DNA of 64,000 bases from NCBI RefSeq assembly GCF_001512295.1, contig NZ_LNUP01000014.1, forward strand, positions 308,607 through 372,606, in the 5' to 3' direction. The notes under the pieces were generated by a model, which saw nothing but the letters and a program-made list of their open reading frames with translations, was not told the DNA's origin and ran no database searches. This document shows, piece by piece, positions 25,762 to 33,988 of the stretch. Both the position numbers and the translations under genes were made by a program. Position 1 is the stretch's first letter. Every line of letters begins with the position of its first letter. The DNA comes from Pseudomonas sp. EpS/L25 (lineage in GTDB: Bacteria; Pseudomonadota; Gammaproteobacteria; Pseudomonadales; Pseudomonadaceae).

Positions 25762-25932
25762 TCAACGGCCGCCAAGCGCGAGATAGCCCAGGTGCAGCGC
25801 CGCGGCGCCCAGTACACCCAGGCTGCAGACCACGAGCAGGACCCGCTGCAGCGAGCGCAGCCGCCCTTCTCGCCGATCCAGCGCGGAGCGGGTACCGGCC
25901 AAGGTCAGATTCACTATCGGTTGCTCGCGCAT
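25762..25932 (-). CDS. Small single-span membrane protein (56 aa)
   Basis: A 56-residue frame beginning MREQPIVNLTLAGTRSALDR. A basic, charged segment (residues 19-31) leads into one hydrophobic helix VLLVVCSLGVLGAAALHLGY (31-50), so the N-terminus is predicted inside. A purine-rich GGAGATCGAGGGCGAG precedes the ATG as ribosome site. It reads convergently with pykA across the terminator. No family recognised; existence is supported by start signal, composition and a plausible membrane topology. Confidence 0.5.
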   Translation of the reverse strand: MREQPIVNLTLAGTRSALDRREGRLRSLQRVLLVVCSLGVLGAAALHLGYLALGGR

Positions 25933-26056
25933 CGCCTCGCCCTCGATCTCCTTAATTGCACTGTATTCTCATTCTCACATAGTGCAAGGGAGTCCGACGA
26001 GCTATTGAGCGACTGTGGCAGAATAGCCGGTTTGGTGCGAACAGCCTGGGTGAACG

Positions 26057-28672
26057 ATGGCGTTACGTTTCGAACGGCTCAAGTGGCAGGACTGGAAAGG
26101 CGCCTTCACGGAGCGCAACTACGAGCGCGGTCGGCGCCTGGCGCTGGACGGTCTGGTGCGTATCCACTCGGCCGCCAAGGGACAGCTCTACGCCGAATGC
26201 AGCAGTCCGGCAGGCCCGGCCTATCGCCAGGCGATCAGCCTGCGGCCAGGTGAGAGCACCTGGCGGGTGGATGCCCGCTGCACCTGCCCGGTCGGCCGCC
26301 AGTGCAAGCATGCTGCTGCGGCCCTCATCGAACTGGAACGCCTCCAGCGCGACCAGGCCGAACTGCCGACCGCGCCGGTCGTCAACCAGGACCTACCGCA
26401 GCCGGTGCTGACCCTGGGCAGCCATACCCAGATCGACTATGACCGCCACGTCGGCAAGATGCGGCCGACCGTTCGCCATCGGGCGGCTCTGGCCTTCCAG
26501 TACGGCAGGCAGCGGCTGTTCGGCGCCCCGCCCAGAAGCCCGAGTGCCGATTACCCCGCCCGCCAGCTGCAGGCCGAACAGCGCTGGCGCCAGACGCTGC
26601 TCGATCTCGGCCTGCGCCCGGCGACCCGCCGCAGCGCCGCCCTGCCCGACGACAGTGGCGAGATGTTCGAATTGCCCGACGATCCCGCCTGGCTCAGATT
26701 CGTCCAGCAGGGGCTCCCCGCCCTGCGCGAGACCGGCTGGCAGATCGAGGCCCACCCCGAATTCACCTTCGACCTCACGCCCGTCGAGGGCTGGTATGGG
26801 CATCTCGAGGAAGTCGAGGACAAGACCACCGCCACCAGTCTCTTCGACGTCGAACTGGGCATCCGCCTGGGGCAGCGCCGGGTCAGTCTGATCCCCTTGC
26901 TGATCGAGGCCATTCGCCGCGAACCCTCGCAATACGAACCCGCGACCCTGGCCAGGCGCGCCGACGACGAACCCGTGCTGCTGCGTATCGATCCGCCGCG
27001 CCTGGCCGGCCAGCAAGGACGCGCCCAGCGAGTCGCCGTGCCCCTGGGCCGGCTCAAGCCGATCCTGCAGGTGCTGGGCGAGCTCTATGCGACGACCGGC
27101 CTGGCCCAGGAACGTGCCCTGCGTCTACCGCGCCTGGACGCCGCGCGCCTCGCCGAGCTGGACGAACGCCTGCCCCTGGAGTGGGAGGGCGGCGAACGCC
27201 TGCGCAGCTTCGCCGAGCGACTGCGCAGCTATGCCGCCGAGCCGGTGGTCCTGCCGGAAACCCTGCACGCCGAACTGCGCCCCTACCAACGCGAAGGCGT
27301 GGCCTGGCTGCAGGCCTTGCGCGAACTGGAGGTCGGCGGCATCCTCGCCGACGACATGGGCCTGGGCAAGACGCTGCAGACCCTGGCGCACATCCTCGTC
27401 GAGCAGGCCGCCGGACGCCTGACCGCCCCGGCGCTGATCGTCATGCCCACCAGCCTGATTCCCAACTGGCAGGACGAGATCGCCCGCTTCGCCCCCGGCC
27501 TGCGGGTCCTCACCTTGCAGGGCAGCGCCCGCAGCAGCCGCTTCGAGCGCATTCCCGAGCATGACGTGGTGCTCACCACCTATGCCCTGCTCCCTCGCGA
27601 TGCCGAGCGCCTGGCCGGCTACGACTTCCACCTGCAGGTGCTGGACGAGGCCCAGTCGATCAAGAACGCCGCCACCAAGGCCGCCCAGGCCGCTCGCCAT
27701 CTACGCGCCCGCCACCGCCTCTGTCTGACCGGCACGCCATTGGAAAACCACCTGGGCGAGCTCTGGTCGCAATTCCATTTCCTCATGCCCGGCTGGCTGG
27801 GAGATGAGAAGACCTTCAAGCTGCACTACCGCATCCCCGTCGAACGCGAGGGCGACGTCCAGCGCCTGGCGGCGCTCAAGGCGCGGGTGCGGCCCTTCAT
27901 GCTGCGCCGTACCAAGCAGCGGGTGGCCAGCGAACTGCCGCCGAAGACCGAGATCGTCCAGTTGGTGGAACTCAGCACGGCACAGCGCGAGCGCTACGAG
28001 GCGCTACGCCTGATGCTGGACGAGCGGGTACGCGCCGAAATCGCCCGCCAGGGGATAGGTCGCAGCCAACTGCTGATCCTCGACGCGCTGCTGCGCCTGC
28101 GCCAGGTCTGCTGCGACCTGCGCCTGGTACCCAACGAAGACGAGAGCGTGGCCAAGCCCTCGGCGAAGCTGGCGGCGCTGAACGAAAGACTCGACGCCCT
28201 GCTACCGGGCGGCAGCCGGGTCCTGGTGTTCTCGCAGTTCACCAGCATGCTCGATCTCATCGCGGCGGACCTGGATCAGCGCGGCATCGAATACGTCAGC
28301 CTGACCGGTGAGACCCGCGACCGGCGCACGCCGGTGCAGCGCTTCCAGAATGGCGAGGTACCGGTGTTCCTGCTCAGCCTCAAGGCCGGTGGCAGCGGCC
28401 TCAACCTGACCGCTGCGGACACCGTCATCCACTTCGATCCCTGGTGGAACCCAGCCGCCGAGCAACAGGCCAGCGACCGCGCCTACCGCATCGGCCAGGA
28501 CCGTCCGGTATTCGTCTACAAGCTGATCGCCCGCGGTACCCTGGAAGAGCGCATCCAGCAACTCCAGCTGGAAAAGGCCCGGCTGAGCGCTGGCATCCTC
28601 AGCGAGAACAGCGGCGACTGGCGCCTCACCGAGAGCGATCTGGCCCAGCTGCTGGCGCCACTGGACCGTTAG
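26057..28672 (+). CDS. SNF2/Rad54-type helicase with N-terminal SWIM zinc finger
   Basis: An 871-residue DNA translocase. The N-terminus has a SWIM zinc-binding motif CTCPVGRQCKH (Cys75, Cys77, Cys83, His85). The helicase core starts near residue 410 with LRPYQREGVAWL, followed by motif I ADDMGLGKTLQT (about 431-442), motif II DEAQ in LQVLDEAQSIKN, motif III TGTPLENHLGELWSQF, and the C-terminal motifs LVFSQFTSMLDLI, SLKAGGSGLNLTAADTVI and SDRAYRIGQDRPV. Such proteins remodel protein-DNA complexes; the exact role of this bacterial SWIM group is unknown. The start at 26057 is an ATG. It stands alone. Confidence 0.9.
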   Translation: MALRFERLKWQDWKGAFTERNYERGRRLALDGLVRIHSAAKGQLYAECSSPAGPAYRQAISLRPGESTWRVDARCTCPVGRQCKHAAAALIELERLQRDQAELPTAPVVNQDLPQPVLTLGSHTQIDYDRHVGKMRPTVRHRAALAFQYGRQRLFGAPPRSPSADYPARQLQAEQRWRQTLLDLGLRPATRRSAALPDDSGEMFELPDDPAWLRFVQQGLPALRETGWQIEAHPEFTFDLTPVEGWYGHLEEVEDKTTATSLFDVELGIRLGQRRVSLIPLLIEAIRREPSQYEPATLARRADDEPVLLRIDPPRLAGQQGRAQRVAVPLGRLKPILQVLGELYATTGLAQERALRLPRLDAARLAELDERLPLEWEGGERLRSFAERLRSYAAEPVVLPETLHAELRPYQREGVAWLQALRELEVGGILADDMGLGKTLQTLAHILVEQAAGRLTAPALIVMPTSLIPNWQDEIARFAPGLRVLTLQGSARSSRFERIPEHDVVLTTYALLPRDAERLAGYDFHLQVLDEAQSIKNAATKAAQAARHLRARHRLCLTGTPLENHLGELWSQFHFLMPGWLGDEKTFKLHYRIPVEREGDVQRLAALKARVRPFMLRRTKQRVASELPPKTEIVQLVELSTAQRERYEALRLMLDERVRAEIARQGIGRSQLLILDALLRLRQVCCDLRLVPNEDESVAKPSAKLAALNERLDALLPGGSRVLVFSQFTSMLDLIAADLDQRGIEYVSLTGETRDRRTPVQRFQNGEVPVFLLSLKAGGSGLNLTAADTVIHFDPWWNPAAEQQASDRAYRIGQDRPVFVYKLIARGTLEERIQQLQLEKARLSAGILSENSGDWRLTESDLAQLLAPLDR

Positions 28673-28731
28673 CCGATTTGTCAGCCTGGCAGCGCGGCGC
28701 CTGGCTGACGAACCGGCAAGCGCTCCGCGCG

Positions 28732-29205
28732 CTACCGGTCGCCCCTGCCCTCGCCCACCGCATCACCTGTGGCGTCGAGCGCCCTGCTGGAGGGAAACTT
28801 GTTCGAGGCGACCCGGACCGCCAGCACCGCAAGCGACAGCAGGAAGATCCCGCCACAGAGATACAGCAGCCCGACATCCGGTGGCCGGTGGTGCGAGACG
28901 TCGCCGATCAGATAGCGGGTCAACGCCGTGATGGCGATGTAGAGCAGGAAGCGGATGGGCAGGTGGTTGGTCTTGAAGTAGATGCCGACCATGGCACCCA
29001 GCTCCAGGTAGATGAAGAGCAGGAGAATGTCATCGATGTTCGCCTGACCCTTGTCGACCATGCCCATGAAGGCCATCACCGAGGCCCAGGCCGTGGCCGC
29101 GCCGATAGCAAACAGGCCGAAGTAGTGGAAGCCTTCCACCAGTAGATTGCCGAGCGAATTCGCCCCGTCGTGCATGCGTTTGCGACTGCTGTTTGCCCAC
29201 TTCAT
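28732..29205 (-). CDS. PsiE-like phosphate-starvation-inducible family membrane protein
   Basis: A 157-residue inner-membrane protein with four hydrophobic segments: FHYFGLFAIGAATAWASVMAF, DILLLFIYLELGAMVGIYF, LPIRFLLYIAITALTRYLI and VGLLYLCGGIFLLSLAVLAV. The EL-GAMVGIYFKTNHLPIRFLLYIAITAL stretch is the PsiE family core. The molecular role of PsiE is unknown; family members respond to phosphate limitation in enterics, and regulation here cannot be judged. Preceded by strong RBS GGAGGGAG. The short possible ORF at 29208 ends just before its start. Confidence 0.83.
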   Translation of the reverse strand: MKWANSSRKRMHDGANSLGNLLVEGFHYFGLFAIGAATAWASVMAFMGMVDKGQANIDDILLLFIYLELGAMVGIYFKTNHLPIRFLLYIAITALTRYLIGDVSHHRPPDVGLLYLCGGIFLLSLAVLAVRVASNKFPSSRALDATGDAVGEGRGDR

Positions 29206-29207
29206 AC

Positions 29208-29324
29208 TCAGTTGCTCCCTCCAGACACACGGTGAACACCCGGCAGGCCGGCCAGCGGCTTGCCCAGGCCATCGGCCGTTTGCTGCATACGCTGGCGAAG
29301 ACGCTCGCTCAAAGACTCATCCAT
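29208..29324 (-). CDS. Possible 38-residue peptide upstream of the PsiE-like gene
   Basis: A frame starting MDESLSERLRQRMQQTADGL and ending GVHRVSGGSN stops two bases before the psiE-like ATG, so that gene's Shine-Dalgarno GGAGGGAG lies inside its last codons. That interlock is typical of coupled genes. The start has only a weak GGGA ahead of it. No similarity is recognised, and a chance frame is possible. Confidence 0.3.
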   Translation of the reverse strand: MDESLSERLRQRMQQTADGLGKPLAGLPGVHRVSGGSN

Positions 29325-29451
29325 GCTGAAAATTCCCATTCGATAGGCGTGCTAGGTCGCACCCCAGGGTCATCTTATAGCGACAAGCGCAACGACCGGC
29401 CAGCGCTGTACTGTCGCAGACTGGACGGGCGCGCCCGCACAGGCTAAAAAC

Positions 29452-30291
29452 GTGAGGAAAAGCCCCGAGGGCCTGGAGTCTGCCGTGGAGCCGCGCCTTG
29501 CCTGTCTCGCCTGTCTGGACCGCACCGAACCGCGACTGCTGGAAGCAGCCCTGTGGATCGCGGCCGAGCATCGTCAGGCACTCGAACCCCGGGCGCTGCT
29601 GCGCTCGCTGGACGACCTGGCCCTGCAGTTGGATGCCCGCCTAGACGGCGATGCCAGTCAGTCCGAGCGGGCCCAGGCATTGCTGCGGCAGCTGTGCGAG
29701 GCGGGCTTCCGTGCGGCGGAATGGCCGCTCCGCCCCGATGCGGCGCTGCTCGACGAGGTGCTGGCCCGCCGCCGCGGCCAGCCACTGTCCATCGCCCTGG
29801 TGGCGCTCGAACTGGCCCGGCGACTGGAGATCGACCTGCAGGGCATCGGCTTTCCCGGTCACTTCCTGCTGCGCGTCCCCGGCGCCGACCACCTGCTCGA
29901 GCCTTTCGGCGGCCGCCGCCTGTACATGAGCGACTGTCGCCAGTTGCTGGTGGATCAATTCGGCGCCAACGCGCGCCTGCAGGCCACCCACCTGACACCG
30001 CTCACGCCCCGCCAGATGATGCAGCGGCTGTCACGCAACCTGCGCGAGCTGCATCGGCAGGGCGACCAGCCCCTGGCAGCGCTCAAGGATGCCCAGCGGG
30101 TCATCGAATTCGGCGCGGCCGGTGTCGCCGACCATCTAGCGCGGGCCGACCTCTATCGCCAGCTCGATTGTCCCCAGGCCCAGCGCTACGACCTGCAACA
30201 TGCCCTGCTGATCAGCGAGGACGACGCCGAACGCGATCAGCTGCGGCGACGTCTCGAGCAGCTTGGCACGCCCGCGACCACGCTGCACTAG
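29452..30291 (+). CDS. SirB1-family transglutaminase-like/TPR protein
   Basis: A 279-residue cytoplasmic protein of the SirB1 family. Residues about 30-165 form the transglutaminase-like part, with RRGQPLSIALVALELARRL and IGFPGHFLLRVPGADHLLEPF, and the C-terminal 80 residues form a tetratricopeptide-like helical region (GDQPLAALKDAQRVIEFG; RADLYRQLDCPQAQRYDLQHAL). The family is widespread beside various genes and has no proven enzyme activity. The start may be GTG 29452 or GTG 29485 (VEPRLACL). The stop codon TAG at 30289 is supplied by the end of the repeat element that follows. Confidence 0.82.
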   Translation: MRKSPEGLESAVEPRLACLACLDRTEPRLLEAALWIAAEHRQALEPRALLRSLDDLALQLDARLDGDASQSERAQALLRQLCEAGFRAAEWPLRPDAALLDEVLARRRGQPLSIALVALELARRLEIDLQGIGFPGHFLLRVPGADHLLEPFGGRRLYMSDCRQLLVDQFGANARLQATHLTPLTPRQMMQRLSRNLRELHRQGDQPLAALKDAQRVIEFGAAGVADHLARADLYRQLDCPQAQRYDLQHALLISEDDAERDQLRRRLEQLGTPATTLH

Positions 30292-30484
30292 AGTGTTGTT
30301 TCCGGAGTTCGCGCAAGCATTGGGGAGTGTTTTTTGGGCGGTTCGGCGTTCCGACTGGGCTAGGCGCCGCGACGAGTCATAGCAGAGCCATGGCGAGGAG
30401 TGGCAACGCCGCCAGGACGGTCCGCCGCTGCGGCCGAAAAAGCGCCGCCAACATTGTGTAGATAACGGCTGAAACACCACACTA
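30289..30484. repeat. Short inverted-repeat element, set B copy 2
   Basis: A 196-base unit between two convergent genes. Left end TAGAGTGTTGTTTCCGGAGT is a mismatched inverse of the right end GAAACACCACACTA. CTAG occurs at both edges (30288-30291, 30482-30485). In inverted orientation it shares GTTATCTACACAAT, GGCGGCGCTTTTT and GGCGTTGCCACTCCTCGCCATG with the element at 19787. Both flanking coding sequences use the element's terminal TAG as stop codon (30289-30291 forward; 30482-30484 reverse). Confidence 0.82.
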
Positions 30485-31171
30485 GCCACGCAGCAACCAG
30501 AGTACGAGCTGGGCACCGAGCAGATTGCTCAGACCGGCGAGCACCATGACCAGGCCAGCCACGGTGCCCTCCTCCAAGCCGACCTCATAGGCCTTGCTGG
30601 TGCCGACGCCATGGGCCCCCATGCCGAACAGGGCACCACGGGCCAGGGCCGACTTGAGCGGCAGCAGTTTGATCAGCAGGCTGCCGAGGATGGCGCCACC
30701 CAGCCCGGTGATCATCACGAAGGCGGCGGTCAGCTCGGGCACCCCACCGACGTCGGCCGACATCGGCATGGCGAAGGGCGTGCTGATGGAGCGTGGCAGC
30801 ATGGACAGCAGCACCCGGTCATCGAGTAACAGCAGCCGGGCCAGCAACCAGGAGCTGCCGATGGCGACTCCACTGCCGACGCACAGCCCTACCAGCAGGG
30901 CCTGCCAGTAACGCGCCAGCAGGCGTCGCTGCTGCCAGATGGGCACCGCGAAGGCCACCGTCGCCGGGCCCAGCAAGGTGATCAGCCAACGGCTGTAGTG
31001 GGCGTACTGGGCGTAGCTGACCTGCTGCCAGAGCGTGGTGGCATAGAGCAGCACGGTGACGAAGATGATCGGACTGACCACGTACCAGCGCAGCCGAGCA
31101 TAGAGCACGCGACTTACGCCGTAGCCGGCCAGCGTCAGCAGCAGCCAGAAGAGTCCGGGCAAATCAAGCAT
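30482..31171 (-). CDS. lrgB: LrgB/CidB family membrane protein
   Basis: A 229-residue polytopic inner-membrane protein, partner of the CidA/LrgA holin-like proteins implicated in programmed lysis, biofilm and overflow pyruvate or acetate metabolism. Conserved elements include the family motif PRSISTPFAMPMSADVGGVP and GMGAHGVGTSKAYEVG. Its start overlaps the lrgA stop by eight bases. The TAG stop is provided by the adjoining repeat. The LysR regulator that often accompanies these genes is not next to them here. Confidence 0.88.
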   Translation of the reverse strand: MLDLPGLFWLLLTLAGYGVSRVLYARLRWYVVSPIIFVTVLLYATTLWQQVSYAQYAHYSRWLITLLGPATVAFAVPIWQQRRLLARYWQALLVGLCVGSGVAIGSSWLLARLLLLDDRVLLSMLPRSISTPFAMPMSADVGGVPELTAAFVMITGLGGAILGSLLIKLLPLKSALARGALFGMGAHGVGTSKAYEVGLEEGTVAGLVMVLAGLSNLLGAQLVLWLLRG

Positions 31172-31547
31172 CGCGACGTCCCCGCCGGCGGAACATCCAG
31201 TCCACGGCCAGGGCCGTGGCCACCATGGTCAGTACGGTACTGAGCAGGATGGCCAGCAGGATGCGCACGCCCTCATGACGTAGCAGAGGACCGTAGTCGA
31301 GCAGGCTCAGCAAGGCCGGAATGAAGAACAGCAACATCTCGCCCAGCAGCACGCGGACGCCACCCTGCAGCCACTCAGGCTCGACGATCCGCGCCGCCAG
31401 CAGGAGCAGTAACATCGCCAGCCCCACCACGCCACCCGGTACCGGCCAGGCGAAGTAGTTCGCCAGCAGCGTACCCAGCCCCCACAGCGCCCCCAGGGCG
31501 CACAGTTCCAGAGCCAGGCGCAGATATCTATTCACCCAGGGCTCCAT
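31164..31547 (-). CDS. lrgA: LrgA/CidA family holin-like protein
   Basis: A 127-residue membrane protein with four hydrophobic segments: LALELCALGALWGLGTLLA, GGVVGLAMLLLLLAARIV, LLGEMLLFFIPALLSLLDY and ILLAILLSTVLTMVATALAV. The FFIPALLSLL run and the VPGGVVGLAMLLLLL run are typical of the CidA/LrgA family. It is the first gene of a two-gene operon with lrgB; the choice between Lrg (antiholin) and Cid (holin) naming cannot be made from sequence. Confidence 0.86.
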   Translation of the reverse strand: MEPWVNRYLRLALELCALGALWGLGTLLANYFAWPVPGGVVGLAMLLLLLAARIVEPEWLQGGVRVLLGEMLLFFIPALLSLLDYGPLLRHEGVRILLAILLSTVLTMVATALAVDWMFRRRGRRDA

Positions 31548-31648
31548 CTCGCAAAGAATTCAGCCTGCAAGGATACGCAGGCTGGCGGGTCGAGGACAGC
31601 CGCCGGGGCGCAGCGAATCGGGCGGTCCGGGTAAAGCAGCTTTGCCCC

Positions 31649-32110
31649 TCAGGAAAGGTCGGCCGCGAGGGCCGTGACCACGGTGTCCGCCCAGCGCGCG
31701 GCGTCCACGTCCGGCGTCACCGTCTCGCTGGCATCGATCCGTAGCATGGGCAGCAGCTCACGCAGTCCCAACTCGACGAACAGCTCCTGCATCAGCTCGC
31801 CGCCGCCGCAATAGGTATCGCCATAGCTGGAGTCGCCGAGGGCCAGCACGGCCCCCGGCCGGCCGCGCCACGGCGGCAGACGATCGCGCAGCTGGAAGTA
31901 CAGGGTTTCCAGGTTGGCCGGCAACTCACCCATGCCGGTCGTCGAGGTGATGGCCAGCAGCGCCTCGGGGGCAAAGGCCTCCAGACTGGCGAGATCGGCA
32001 TTCGGCTGGTGCCAGACCTCATGGCCCGCCGCGGTCAGCCGGGCCTTCACCTGGCGCGCGATGTCTTCCGCGGTACCGAATACCGATCCATTCAAGAGTG
32101 CGACTTTCAT
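31649..32110 (-). CDS. Flavodoxin (MioC-like)
   Basis: A 153-residue FMN-binding protein of the flavodoxin / MioC type. The phosphate-binding loop is NGSVFGTAEDIA near residues 7-18, and the two FMN-contact loops are seen as STTGMGELPANLE and LGDSSYGDTYCGGGEL. It likely carries electrons to a partner reductase. The ATG at 32110 was chosen because it begins right at the first strand MKVALLNGS. Neighbours (lrgAB and the ABM-type gene) give no clue to the partner. Confidence 0.86.
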   Translation of the reverse strand: MKVALLNGSVFGTAEDIARQVKARLTAAGHEVWHQPNADLASLEAFAPEALLAITSTTGMGELPANLETLYFQLRDRLPPWRGRPGAVLALGDSSYGDTYCGGGELMQELFVELGLRELLPMLRIDASETVTPDVDAARWADTVVTALAADLS

Positions 32111-32324
32111 GCAGACCTCGAGCTGTGACGGCCGGTCAGTATGCCTCGAACGAGGTCGTTCTTGCGCCCCTGCGATCCTGGAAACGTCAGGCGCTGCCAC
32201 GCTGTCTCAAGGCTTGCTATGCTAGCGGCGCCTGCTACCCCAGGCATTCTTTCGCCACCTCGCTCGCCTATCCGGCAGCTTGACGGCGTCCGGCCTATCC
32301 GGCCCGATCGCCCGGAGTTGATGC

Positions 32325-32885
32325 ATGAACCAGCCCGTTACCCTCATGGTCGCGCGCCGCGTCGCGGCCGGCCAATACGACGCCTTCCTGGTCTGGCTGC
32401 GCGAAGGCGAAGCCCTGGCGACGGCTTATCCCGGTTATCTCGGCTCGGGTGTCCTGACCCCGCCGCCCGGTGACAACCTGGTGCAGATCATCTTCCGCTT
32501 CGCCTGCCCGCGCACCCTCGACGAGTGGGAACACTCCGAGACGCGACGCCGCTGGCTGGAGCGTGGCCAGGGCCTGTTCGAAGCCCCTCAGGCACGGCGT
32601 GCCCAGGGCATGGACGACTGGTTCGGCACTGGCCTGCAGGCTCCGCCCCGCTGGAAGCAGAGTATCGCCGTCTGGCTGGCCTTCTTTCCCATCTCGCTGC
32701 TGTTCAATGCCGCCTTCGGCGACTATCTCGCGCACCTGCCGTTGTTGCCGCGCATCCTGCTGAGTACCCTGATCCTCACGCCGGTGATGGTCTGCGTCTT
32801 CATTCCGCTGATCACGCGGGCGCTCAAGGGCTGGCTGCATGGCGCCCCCTCCCGCGCCGATCATCTCAGAGGTGGTGCCCGCTAG
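32325..32885 (+). CDS. ABM-domain protein with membrane tail
   Basis: A 186-residue protein with an N-terminal antibiotic-biosynthesis-monooxygenase-like ferredoxin fold (PVTLMVARRVAAGQYDAFLVWL, residues 4-100) and two membrane helices (SIAVWLAFFPISLLFNAAF; ILLSTLILTPVMVCVFIPLI). The domain in such fusions is of unknown activity. It sits between the flavodoxin gene (divergent, 214 bases) and folM, an order I recall from other pseudomonads. Start ATG at 32325. Confidence 0.72.
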   Translation: MNQPVTLMVARRVAAGQYDAFLVWLREGEALATAYPGYLGSGVLTPPPGDNLVQIIFRFACPRTLDEWEHSETRRRWLERGQGLFEAPQARRAQGMDDWFGTGLQAPPRWKQSIAVWLAFFPISLLFNAAFGDYLAHLPLLPRILLSTLILTPVMVCVFIPLITRALKGWLHGAPSRADHLRGGAR

Positions 32886-32980
32886 ATCGGCAGGGATCGG
32901 CCTGCTGCCTGATGAGTCGAATGCGTACAATAGGGAGTCAGCTCCCTGGCCGCTTCGCTCATCAGGATCGGGTACCGTCC

Positions 32981-33679
32981 ATGTCAGCAACCCTTCCCCT
33001 TCTGGTCACCGGCGCCAATCGCCGTGTCGGCCTCGCCCTGACCCGTCGACTGCTCGCCGCAGGCCAACCGGTCATCGCTGTCTACCGCAGCAATCCAGGG
33101 CCGCTGCGCGAGCTGGAGATCGAGGCCTATCAGGTCGACCTGGCCGAAGAGATGCAACGCACTGCCCTGCTGCAGCAACTGCACGAACGCCATCAGGCCC
33201 TGCGTGGCATCGTGCACAACGCCTCGGTGTGGGCGGAGGATGGCCTGGACAATCTGCGCCTGCTCTATCGCCTGCACCTGGAAGCGCCCTATCACCTCAA
33301 CCTGGGCCTGCAGGATCTGCTGCTGGCCGCACCGCGCGCCGACATCATCCATATCGGCGACGACAGTGCGACCCGCGGCAGCCGCAACCACATAGGCTAC
33401 GCCGCCACCAAGGCCGCCCTTCATAACCTGACGCTGTCCTTCGCCGAAGCCCTGGCCCCCACCGTAAGAGTCAACACCATCGCCCCGGGCCTGCTGATCT
33501 TCAAGGAAGGCGCCGACGAGGCCTATCGCCAGGCCACTTTGGACAAGGCATTGCTGGATTTCGAACCCGGCGCCGATCCCATCGTGGATACCGTGCTTTA
33601 TCTGCTGTCGACCCAGTACGCGACCGGCAGCACCTTCACCGTCAACGGCGGGCGCCATCTGCGCCACGGCCGCCGCTAG
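32981..33679 (+). CDS. folM: Dihydromonapterin reductase / short-chain dehydrogenase FolM
   Basis: A 232-residue NADPH-dependent SDR. The cofactor motif is VTGANRRVGLALTRRLL with Arg-rich spacing, the catalytic block is GYAATKAAL, and the C-terminal IAPGL segment is typical. FolM reduces dihydromonapterin and dihydrofolate, providing tetrahydromonapterin, the phenylalanine hydroxylase cofactor in pseudomonads. The genes usually beside it (folE1/folX) are not found here. ATG 32981 starts exactly at the Rossmann strand. Next gene follows after 15 bases. Confidence 0.83.
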   Translation: MSATLPLLVTGANRRVGLALTRRLLAAGQPVIAVYRSNPGPLRELEIEAYQVDLAEEMQRTALLQQLHERHQALRGIVHNASVWAEDGLDNLRLLYRLHLEAPYHLNLGLQDLLLAAPRADIIHIGDDSATRGSRNHIGYAATKAALHNLTLSFAEALAPTVRVNTIAPGLLIFKEGADEAYRQATLDKALLDFEPGADPIVDTVLYLLSTQYATGSTFTVNGGRHLRHGRR

Positions 33680-33694
33680 CCCGAGGAGTCACCC

Positions 33695-33988
33695 ATGACC
33701 GAACAAGATCGCCTGGAACTGGAGGCCGCGGCCTTCCGCACCCTGGTCCAGCACCTGCGCAAGCGCACCGATGTGCAGAACATCGACCTGATGAATCTCT
33801 CCGGCTTCTGCCGCAATTGCCTGTCCAAATGGTACAAGGCGGCCGCCGACGAGAAAGGCCTGGAGCTGAGCCTCGATGACGCCCGCGAGGCGGTCTACGG
33901 CATGCCCTATGCCGACTGGAAGGCCCAGCACCAGACCGAAGCCAGCCCCGCCCAGGCCGCCGCCTTCCAGGAGCGGCAGTCCAAATGA
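33695..33988 (+). CDS. DUF1244 family protein
   Basis: A 97-residue cytoplasmic protein of the DUF1244 family. The most conserved part is NLSGFCRNCLSKWYKAAA, containing a CxxC at about residues 35-38, then GLELSLDDAREAVYGMPYADWK. The helical family has known structure but no known function. It starts 15 bases after folM and its stop overlaps the next gene by four bases, so the three form one operon. Confidence 0.85.
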   Translation: MTEQDRLELEAAAFRTLVQHLRKRTDVQNIDLMNLSGFCRNCLSKWYKAAADEKGLELSLDDAREAVYGMPYADWKAQHQTEASPAQAAAFQERQSK

